Shown one piece after another: positions 1-14,023 of a stretch of DNA of 14,023 bases (position 1 is its first letter; every line of letters starts with the position of its first letter). A program made the position numbers and the translations under genes. The stretch is from Gemmatimonadota bacterium (GTDB lineage Bacteria > Gemmatimonadota > Gemmatimonadetes > Longimicrobiales > Longimicrobiaceae). The notes beneath the pieces were generated by a model, which ran no database searches, was not told the origin of the DNA, and saw nothing but the letters and a program-made list of their open reading frames with translations. The stretch covers positions 1 through 14,023 of the forward strand of contig JAHWJJ010000058.1 in the NCBI GenBank assembly GCA_019348475.1, given 5' to 3'.

Positions 1-1815
1 GCGAAGCGACCACGCAGCGACCGCGCCGGGGGCGAGGACGAGGGCGGCGTGGGCGCGCGGCTGGCGGAGCGGCTGCAGTCGGCCGGGCGCCGCGTGGTCC
101 GCGTGCGCCCCGGTCCCATGCTGGAGCACCGCGGCGCGGATGAATGGACGCTGCGCCCGGGGAGCGCGGAGGACTTCCAGACGCTGGTGGAGGGGCTGGA
201 GAGGGCCGAATCCGGCCACTTTGTCCACCTGTGGTCGCTTGATCCTCAGGAAGCTGCCGCGGCTGCGGACGTGCTCGGCCGGGAGCGGGCGCGCGGGGCG
301 GACACGCTGCTGGCGCTGGCCGGTGCACTCGCGGCGCGAGGCTCCGGCTCCGCGCGGGTGACGGTGGCGACGGCCGGCGTGCACGACGTGTCGGGGGAGG
401 AGGCGCTGCTCCCCGCGCGCGCTTCCGCCGCGGCCGCGGTGGCGGCCGTCCGCGAGGCGGGGGTGGCGGCGCGCCACCTGGACTTCGGGACGGACGGGGG
501 CCCGCGGGCCGCGGCGCGCAAGGCGGAGCAGCTGCTGCCGGAGCTGCTGGCGGAAGGGGATGCGGATGCGGTCGCCTACCGCGGGCGGCTGCGCTTCGTC
601 CGCGGGTGGGAGGCGCCCGCGGCGGAGGAAGGCGTCGCGCCCGCCACGCTGAAGGCGGACGGCGTCTACCTGCTCACCGGGGGGCTCACCCCGCCGGGGC
701 TGGCGCTGGCCGGCGCGCTGGCGGGGCCGGGGGCGCGGCTCGCCCTGTTGGGCGGCCTTCCGGTGCCGCCGCGGGAGATGTGGCAGATGGTGATCGACGC
801 GTGCGCGCACGCGGCCGGTCCCATCGACCAGGTGCGCGCGCTGGAGGAGGCGGGGGCCGAGGTCGCGTTCTCGTCCGCCGATCCCCGCGAGCTGGGCGCG
901 CTGCGCATCTTCGCGGCGACGGTGCGGGCGCGCTGGGGGCGCATCGACGGCGTGATCCACTGCGCCGCCGCGGCCGGGGAGGGCGACGGCCGCCACGCCG
1001 GTCCCGCGTCCTCCGCCGAACCGGTGGACGTGCTCGCCGCGGCCGCCGCGGGTGCAAACGCCCTGCGCGCCGTCTTTCGCGACGAGCCGCTGGACTTCTG
1101 CCTCCTGCTCTCCGGCCACGACGCCGGCGGCGCCGCGGCGGAGGCGTACCTGGACGCCTTCTGCGCCGCGCAGGCCCGCGAGTCCGCCGTGCCGTGGATC
1201 AGCGCGCGCATGGCACCGATCCGCACCTCGCCGGATGGCGAGGGGGTGGACCCCGCGGCCTTCGTGGACACCCTCCGCGCCATCCTGGCCGCCCCCGCGC
1301 CGCAGGTCGTGGTGAGCGATTCGGAGCCCGCGGCCCCCGCACGTCGCGCCGCGGTGGAGGGAACCGCGGTGGAGGAGGCCGCCGTGGAGGACGCCGCGTC
1401 CCATGAGCCGGAGGCGGACGAGGTGCAGTCGCCGGGCGTCGCGGCCGCGGCACCGTCCGCCGCTCCGCAGGCCGCGGCTCCCGCGGCGCCGGGCGCGGCG
1501 GACGCACGGAACGTCCTCACCACCTACGCGCCGCCGGCCAACGACGTCCAGACGCACGTCGCCGGGGTGTGGCAGGAGCTGCTGGGGGTGGGGCAGGTGG
1601 GCATCCACGACGACTTCTTCGAGCTCGGCGGGCACTCGCTGCTGGGCATCCGCGTCCTCTCGCGGCTGCGGACCGAACTGGCGGTGGACCTTCCGCCCGA
1701 GGTGCTGTTCATGGCCCCCACCGTCGCGCAGCTGTCGGAGGTGGTGGAGGCGGTGATGGCGGAGGAGCTGGACGGCATGTCGGACGAGGAGCTGCGGGCG
1801 CTGGCGGAGGCGTGA
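1..1815 (+). CDS. Type I polyketide synthase, C-terminal part (degenerate KR and carrier domain), 5' end outside window
   Basis: This is the 3' end of a modular PKS gene; the frame is open from base 1 (604 codons to the TGA at 1813-1815), so the GTG at 49 is not a credible start. Codons about 17-213 resemble the structural (pseudo-Rossmann) half of a PKS ketoreductase, with the HLWSLD motif near 223-240. Codons about 219-415 are the catalytic half, recognisable by LLTGGL, GRIDGVIH, EPLDF and YLDAF, but its active-site residues appear lost (see the KR entry). An Ala/Pro/Glu-rich linker follows (about 1320-1545), then a carrier domain (about 1546-1755) with GGHSL, whose Ser codon at 1636 would bear the phosphopantetheine. 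The carrier resembles NRPS PCPs, as is common in hybrid lines. The tail ends GMSDEELRALAEA. KS and AT must lie upstream of the window. The role inferred is to hand an acyl chain to the Ser-loading NRPS that follows. I am sure of the PKS assignment and less sure that the KR is inactive. Confidence 0.9.
   Translation, partial: AKRPRSDRAGGEDEGGVGARLAERLQSAGRRVVRVRPGPMLEHRGADEWTLRPGSAEDFQTLVEGLERAESGHFVHLWSLDPQEAAAAADVLGRERARGADTLLALAGALAARGSGSARVTVATAGVHDVSGEEALLPARASAAAAVAAVREAGVAARHLDFGTDGGPRAAARKAEQLLPELLAEGDADAVAYRGRLRFVRGWEAPAAEEGVAPATLKADGVYLLTGGLTPPGLALAGALAGPGARLALLGGLPVPPREMWQMVIDACAHAAGPIDQVRALEEAGAEVAFSSADPRELGALRIFAATVRARWGRIDGVIHCAAAAGEGDGRHAGPASSAEPVDVLAAAAAGANALRAVFRDEPLDFCLLLSGHDAGGAAAEAYLDAFCAAQARESAVPWISARMAPIRTSPDGEGVDPAAFVDTLRAILAAPAPQVVVSDSEPAAPARRAAVEGTAVEEAAVEDAASHEPEADEVQSPGVAAAAPSAAPQAAAPAAPGAADARNVLTTYAPPANDVQTHVAGVWQELLGVGQVGIHDDFFELGGHSLLGIRVLSRLRTELAVDLPPEVLFMAPTVAQLSEVVEAVMAEELDGMSDEELRALAEA
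655..1245 (+). other. Degenerate ketoreductase catalytic subdomain within the PKS
   Basis: The fold markers of a PKS KR are present: TGG at the first loop, GRIDGVIH, EPLDF and AYLDAF. The catalytic features are not. The nucleotide-binding TGGLGGLG-type loop reads TGGLTPPG (676-699). The expected PKxxG segment with the catalytic Lys reads AAAAAG (about 1036-1053). The usual SS...Y...N active-site stretch is shortened to SGHDAGGAAAEAY (1111-1149). Aligning AYLDAF with the AFLDA that normally follows the YxxxN motif puts Gly at the Tyr position and Glu at the Asn position, with about eight residues missing between Ser and Tyr. Alignment is by eye. The inference is a structural, non-reducing KR. 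Confidence 0.72.
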
Positions 1816-1978
1816 GCGGGTGAAGGGGTGAACGGGTGAACGGGTGAACGGGTGAACGGGGACGAGGGACGAAGCCGCGGGGGATTCGGTGGATTGCGCG
1901 CCGGGGCGGACGGATGAGGCGATGGAACGACGGTGGACGGCGGACGGGGCGCCGGGAATTTCTTCTGGACATCAGCAC
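1816..1978 (+). other. Intergenic region between PKS and first NRPS gene
   Basis: This is the only non-coding gap in the window (163 bp). It contains the 8-bp tandem array, then a GC-rich stretch, then a short AT-richer patch (GAATTTCTTCTGGACATCAG, 1956-1975) just before the chosen NRPS start. I see no convincing -35/-10 promoter pair and no stem-loop with a U-tract. The change in composition marks the end of coding constraint and could hold a start-site leader. An internal promoter here is possible but not supported by a recognisable motif. Confidence 0.6.
1818..1857 (+). repeat. Five tandem 8-bp units (GGGTGAAS) just after the PKS stop codon
   Basis: Units lie at 1818-1825 (GGGTGAAG) and then 1826-1833, 1834-1841, 1842-1849 and 1850-1857 (all GGGTGAAC). 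The array begins two bases after the TGA of the PKS gene. Because the period is 8, each unit supplies a TGA in a different frame, so all three forward frames are closed. The complement reads GTTCACCC repeated. It has no self-complementarity that would make a hairpin, so it is not an obvious terminator. It may simply be a slippage-prone microsatellite; no function can be shown. Confidence 0.93.
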
Positions 1979-1982
1979 ATGA
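1914..1982 (+). CDS. Possible 22-codon leader ORF overlapping the NRPS start
   Basis: An ATG at 1914 opens a 22-codon frame ending in TGA at 1980-1982, which overlaps the proposed NRPS ATG (1979-1981) as ATGA. The peptide is Arg-rich at its start and ends FLLDIST. The same overlap style is used at the next junction, so coupled translation is conceivable. No strong ribosome site precedes 1914, the peptide has no recognisable family, and short frames of this size arise by chance. Treat it as speculative. Confidence 0.15.
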   Translation: MRRWNDGGRRTGRREFLLDIST

Positions 1983-4900
1983 GCAGTACCGAAACCATGG
2001 ACCGCCAGGAGATGCTGGCCGCCGCACGCCGCGAGCTGCTGCGGCGCCGGCTTCAGGGGGCCGCGGCACCCGCGCCGGACCCCAACGCGCTGCGCCCCCG
2101 CGGGGATGACGGGCCGGCGCCGCTCTCGTTCGCGCAGCAGCGGCTCTGGGTGCTGCACCAGATCAACCCGCTGGACACCAGCTACAACGAGGTCGCCTCG
2201 TTCCAGCTGTCGGGCGAGCTGGACGTGCCCGCGCTGGAGCGCGCCCTAGCGGAAATCTTCCGTCGGCACGAGGTGCTGCGCAGCGCCTTCGCGCAGCAGG
2301 ACGGCGACGCCGTGCAGCGCGTGGTGGAGCACCCCGCGCCCGCGCTGGCCCCGGAGGACCTGCGCGCCCTGGACGCCCCCGCGCGCGACGCCGCCCTGCG
2401 CGAGCGGATGCAGGGCGAGGTGCGCACCCCGTACGACCTGGCCCGCGGACCGTTCCTGCGTCCCTCGCTGCTCCGCATGGGCGACCAGGAGCACGTGCTG
2501 CTGGTGGGGCTGCACCACGCCGTGACGGACGGGTGGACGCGCGGCGTGCTGCTGCGCGAGCTGCGCACCCTGTACGCCGCCTTCGCCCGCGGCGAGGAGA
2601 GCCCGCTGCCGCCGCTCCCCGTGCAGTACGGCGACTTTGCCGCGTGGCAGCGCCAGCGGCTGCAGGGCCCCGCGCTGCGCGAGCGGCTGGAGTGGTGGAC
2701 GCGGCACCTGGCCGGCGCGCCCGCCGTGCTGGAGCTGCCGGCGGACCGCCCCCGTCCCGCCGTGCAGAGCTTTCGCGGCGCATACCTCACCGCCACCCTC
2801 CCCCCCGAGCGGGTGGACGCCCTCCGCGCCCTGGGCGTGGAGGAGGGCGCCACCCTCTTCATGGTGCTGATGTCCGCGTGGCAGGTGCTGCTGGCCCGCT
2901 GCTCCGGGCAGCACGACCTGGTCGTGGGCACCCCCGTGGCCGGGCGCGAGCGGCAGGAGGTGGAGGGGCTGATGGGGTGCTTCGTCAACACCCTCGCCCT
3001 GCGCGGCGACCTTTCCGGCGACCCCACCTTCCGCGGGCTGCTGCGCCGCACCCGCGAAGCGTCCGTGGCCGCGTTCGCGCGCCAGGACGTCCCCTTCGAG
3101 CAGGTGGTGGAGGAGCTGCGCCCGGAGCGCAGCACCGCGCACTCCCCCGTCTTCCAGGCGATGTTCGCGCTGCAGGTGGCGCCCGGCGCCGCCGCGGACC
3201 CGGACGGGCTGCGCATCCGCCTGGCGGGCTCGCCGCGCACCACCGCCAAGTTCGACGTGCTGCTGGACGCGCTCGAAGGGCCGGCCGGGCTGCGGCTGGG
3301 GCTGGAGTACGCTACGGACCTGTTCGACGCCTCCACCGCGCAGCGCATGCTGGCGCGGCTGGACGGGCTGCTGGCCGGGGCCGCCGCCGCGCCCGACTCG
3401 CGCATCTCCGCCCTGCCGCTGCTGGACGCGGACGACCGCGCGCGGCTGGCGGCGTGGAACGCCACGGAGCGGGCGTATCCCCCGCTGGACGGCATCCACC
3501 GCGCCTTCGAGGCGCAGGCGCGGCGCACCCCGGACGCCGTGGCCCTGGTGGCGGAGGAGGGGACGCTCACGTACGCGCAGCTGGACGCGCTCGCCAACCG
3601 CCTCGCCCGGCGGCTGGCGGCGCTGGGGGTGCGGCCGGGGGCGCGCGTGGGCGTGTGCCTGGAGCGCGGCCCCGCGATGGTGGCGTCGCTGCTGGCCGCG
3701 ATGAAGGCGGGCGCCGCGTACGTGCCGCTGGACCCCGGCTACCCCGCCGCCCGGCTGGCGGGGATGCTGGAGGATGCCGACGTGGCCGTTCTCGTCACCG
3801 CGTCGCGGCTGGCGGACCGCCTTCCCCCGCACGGCGCCGCCGTCCTTGCCCTGGACGCGGACGCCGCCGCCCTGGCGGGGGAATCCGCGGGGCCGGTCGG
3901 GGTGGATGCCGATCCGGACCTGCCGGCGTACGTCATCTTCACCTCCGGCAGCACCGGCCGCCCCAAGGGCGCCGTCAACGCGCACCGCGGGGTGCTCAAC
4001 CGGCTGTTCTGGATGCAGGAGGCGTACGGCCTCACCGCGGACGACGTGGTGCTGCAGAAGACGCCGTTCAGCTTCGACGTCTCCGTGTGGGAGTTCTTCT
4101 GGCCGCTGATGACCGGCGCGCGGCTGGTGGTCGCGCGGCCGGAGGGGCACCGCGACCCCGCGTACCTGGCCGAGCTCATCGAGCGGGAGCGGGTCACGAC
4201 GGTGCACTTCGTCCCCTCCATGCTCGCCGCCTTCCTGGACGGCGCCGCCCCCGCCCGCTGCGCGTCGCTGCGCCGCGTGGTCTGCTCGGGCGAGGCGCTC
4301 TCCGCCGACCTGGTGGCGCGCTTCCACGCCCGGATGCCGGCGTCCACCGAGCTGCACAACCTCTACGGCCCCACCGAGGCCGCGGTGGACGTCACCTGGC
4401 ACCCCTGCGTCCGGGACGACGCGCGGCGCACGGTGCCGATCGGCCGGCCGGTGGCCAACACCCAGGTGCACGTGCTGGAGCCGTCCGGCGAGCCGGCGCC
4501 CGTCGGCATCCCCGGCGAGCTGCACATCGGCGGGGTGCAGGTGGGGCTGGGATACCTGGGGCGCCCCGCGCTGACGGCCGAGCGGTTCGTCCCCGATCCC
4601 TTCTCCGCCACGCCCGGCGCGCGGCTCTACCGCACGGGCGACCGTGCGCGGTGGACGGCGGAAGGCGTCCTCGAGTACCTCGGCCGGCTGGACTTCCAGG
4701 TAAAGGTGCGCGGGCTGCGGATCGAGCTGGGGGAGATCGAGGCCGCGCTCGTCGCGCATCCGCAGATCCGCGAGGCCGCCGCCGCCCTTCGCGCCGGGCC
4801 CGCCGGCGACCCGCTGCTGGTGGCGTACGTGGTCGCGGACGGCGCCAGTGCCGGCGCGGACGCGGACGCGCTGCGCGCGCTCCTGGGGCGCTCGCTCCCG

Positions 4901-5364
4901 GAGTACATGGTGCCCGGCGCGTTCATGGCGCTGGACGCGCTGCCGCTGACGCCCAACGGCAAGCTGGACCGCCGCGCCCTTCCCGACCCCGACTTCGCCG
5001 CGAACGCGCGCCCGTACGTGGCCCCCCGAACCGCCGTGGAGCGGGTGATCGCGGGGGTGTGGACCGAGCTGCTCGCGGTGGACCGCGTGGGGGTGGAGGA
5101 CGACTTCTTCGCCCGGGGCGGCCACTCGCTGCTCGCCGTGCAGGCCGCCGCGCGCGCGCAGGCGGCGTTCGGCGCGCAGATCCCGCTGGGCCTCGTCTTT
5201 TCCCGCCCCACCGTGGCCGGCCTGGCCGCCGCCCTGGTGTCGGACCCGGCCACCGGCTCCCGCGTGGAGCAGGTCGCCGCGCTGCTCGAAATGCTTTCCG
5301 GGGTGTCGGACGACGACGCCCAGGCCATGCTGTCGCATCATGCCCCGCCGCAGGAGCCCGCCGC

Positions 5365-5368
<4 letters not shown>
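1979..5368 (+). CDS. Single-module NRPS, C-A-PCP, serine predicted
   Basis: This 1129-residue protein adds one amino acid to the chain received from the PKS. The C domain (about 48-490) opens with PLSFAQQRLW and has the HHAVTDG catalytic motif at 179-185. The A domain (about 506-1000) has A3 TSGSTGRPKG from 655, A4 FDVSVWE (specificity Asp at 700), YGPTE at 796 and the A10 Lys at 995 in TPNGKLDR. The pocket read against GrsA positions is DVWHVSLVDK, very close to the serine codes of EntF (DVWHFSLVDK) and syringomycin synthetase. The PCP carries GGHSL with Ser at 1050. There is no epimerase or thioesterase. Start choice: ATG at 1979 lies at the AT-richer patch, but its ribosome site is weak. 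In-frame GTG 1889, ATG 1922 and ATG 1997 are alternatives, and the sequence before 1979 has no recognisable domain. The stop overlaps the next gene as ATGA. The A/PCP tail resembles that of the next NRPS, suggesting subunit docking. Confidence 0.95.
4952..4986 (+). repeat. 35-bp exact direct repeat around A10, copy 1 (Ser A domain)
   Basis: The sequence encoding PNGKLDRRALP is identical at the DNA level to 12613-12647 in the glycine A domain. The intervening A domain differs here (TAHRKVDR). The sharing skips the nearest neighbour, which fits conversion between non-adjacent modules or a common codon-biased motif. Confidence 0.8.
5351..5356 (+). promoter_or_regulatory. Ribosome binding site for the two-module NRPS
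   Basis: CAGGAG lies inside the last codons of the Ser-module gene, eight bases before the ATG at 5365. It fixes that start and, with the ATGA overlap (stop 5366-5368), indicates translational coupling. Confidence 0.7.
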
Positions 5369-13022
<7,654 letters not shown>

Positions 13023-13026
<4 letters not shown>

Positions 13027-14023
13027 AGGGCGTTCCCACCAGCCTGGCCGCGCTCAGCCCCGAGAAGCGGGCGCTGTTCGAGGCGCTGCTGAAGAAGCAG
13101 GGCGTCGCCGCGCCGCAGGGGATCCCCCGCCGCGAGGGGACGGAGCCGGCGCCGCTCTCCTTCTCGCAGGAGCGGCTCTGGTTCCTGGACCGCATGGACC
13201 CCGGCTCCCCCGCGTACAACGTCCCCTGGACGCTGCGCGTGCGCGGGGCGCTGGACGTGCCGCTGCTGGAGCGCGCCCTGGGCGAGGTGGTGCGCCGCCA
13301 CGACGCCCTGCGCACCACCTTCGTGCTGGACGGCGAGCGCCCGGTGCAGCGCGTTGCCCCGGCCGGCGAGGTTTCGCTCCCGGTGGAGGATCTCTCGGGC
13401 GTGCCGGCGGAGGCGCGCGAGGCGGAGCTGCGGCGGCGGGTGGGCGCGGCGGCGTGGGCGCCCTTCGACCTGGAGGCCGGCCCCGTCTTCCGCGCCATCC
13501 TCTACCGCCTGGACTCCACCGATCACCTGCTCCTGGTCTCCATCCACCACACGGTGACCGACGGCGGCAGCATGGGGGTGCTGTTCCGCGAGCTGAACGC
13601 CGTCTACGCCGCGTTCGCCGCCGGAAAGCCGTCGCCGCTGCATCCGCTCTCCATCCAGTACGCCGACTTCGCCGTCTGGCAGCGCCGGCACCTGTCCGGA
13701 AAGCGGCTGGAGGACGAGCTGGCGTGGTGGCGCGCCCGGCTGGACGGCGCGCCGGCCGTCCTGAATCTGCCGACGGACCGGCCGCGCCCCACGGTGCACC
13801 GCTACACCGGCGGCGGGCGCTCGGTTACGCTTCCGCCGGCGGTGCTGGAGCGGCTGCGCGCGCTGGCGCTGGGCGACGGGGCCACGCTGTACATGGTGCT
13901 GCTGGCGGCGTACGCCACCGTGCTGGCGCGCTGGTCCGGCCAGGACGACGTGGTGGTGGGCACGCCCATCGCCGGGCGCCACCACCGCGAGGCCGAGGAG
14001 CTGATCGGCTACTTCGCCAACAC
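13023..14023 (+). CDS. NRPS, N-terminal condensation domain, 3' end outside window
   Basis: The gene starts at GTG 13023, overlapping the preceding stop (TGA 13024-13026) as GTGA, and stays open to the window end (333 complete codons). The first residues, LSPEKRALFEALLKKQGV, form a charged helix nearly identical to the head of the preceding NRPS. A C domain follows from PLSFSQERLWFLDR, with AYNVPWTLRV, RRHDALRTTF, the catalytic HHTVTDG at 175-181, YADFAVWQRRHL, LPTDRPRPT and GTPIAGRHHREAEELIGYFAN at the cut. Its second His is the expected general catalytic residue. The HHxxxDG motif is followed by GS rather than the WS seen in other C domains of this line. By position it would condense the acceptor's residue with the glycine-derived unit loaded by the upstream module. 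The remaining domains are not visible. Confidence 0.93.

Noticed and set aside
1320..1545. Ala/Val/Glu repeat-like stretch (AVE motifs) in the PKS linker as a functional repeat
   Set aside because: It is a short low-complexity inter-domain linker with three imperfect AVE units, which is ordinary between PKS domains.
49..1815. GTG at 49 as the true start of the first gene
   Set aside because: The frame is open to base 1 and begins in the middle of a KR structural region. A PKS would need KS and AT upstream, so the gene is cut by the window.
1816..1978. Rho-independent terminator or sigma-70 promoter in the intergenic gap
   Set aside because: I found no stem-loop followed by a T-tract and no -35/-10 pair with proper spacing.
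2246..5341. Long antisense open frame opposite the Ser-module NRPS
   Set aside because: It has the same GC-bias shadow composition and no domain motifs, while the sense strand has full NRPS core motifs.
2533..5364. Open frame extending the two-module NRPS upstream to 2533
   Set aside because: It overlaps the Ser-module NRPS for its whole length and its translation is Arg/Ala/Gly-rich with no domains. The ATG at 5365 has a ribosome site and a stop/start overlap.

Overview
This window is the interior of a modular PKS/NRPS (hybrid polyketide-nonribosomal peptide) assembly line, entirely on the + strand. Base composition is extremely GC-rich with G/C at nearly every third codon position. Together with the very long multimodular genes this suggests a high-GC, secondary-metabolite-rich bacterium. 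A myxobacterium or a Gemmatimonadota member such as Longimicrobiaceae would fit the linker style and the octamer repeats, but nothing here fixes the taxon.

Layout: (1) 1-1815, the 3' end of a type I PKS: a ketoreductase (KR) region that looks catalytically dead, an Ala/Pro-rich linker and a terminal carrier domain. (2) 1816-1978, the only intergenic gap, holding five tandem 8-bp units directly after the PKS stop and a locally AT-richer stretch before the next start. (3) 1979-5368, a one-module NRPS, C-A-PCP, whose A-domain pocket reads as serine. (4) 5365-13026, a two-module NRPS, C-A-PCP-C-A(LLM)-PCP. Its first A domain has a code I cannot assign. Its second reads as glycine and is split by a complete luciferase-like flavin monooxygenase (LLM) domain. 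(5) 13023-14023, the start of another NRPS gene, cut off inside its first C domain by the window end.

The three NRPS genes form a tightly coupled series (ATGA and GTGA stop/start overlaps, each with an AGGAG-type ribosome binding site inside the preceding gene), so they are almost certainly co-translated. If the line is collinear, a polyketide with an unreduced beta-keto unit is passed to Ser, then to an unassigned residue X, then to Gly that could be hydroxylated at the alpha carbon while on the enzyme, and then onward into the next NRPS. No thioesterase, reductase or epimerase domain lies in the window, so the chain does not end here and no D-residue is predicted from this stretch.

The most notable element is the monooxygenase inserted between core motifs A4 and A5 of the glycine A domain. 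Related insertions are known (MtaG of myxothiazol and MelG of melithiazol biosynthesis), where they sit in the last module and lead to a terminal amide. Here the module is internal and is followed by another condensation domain, which implies a different outcome. All substrate codes were read by eye and should be treated as predictions.
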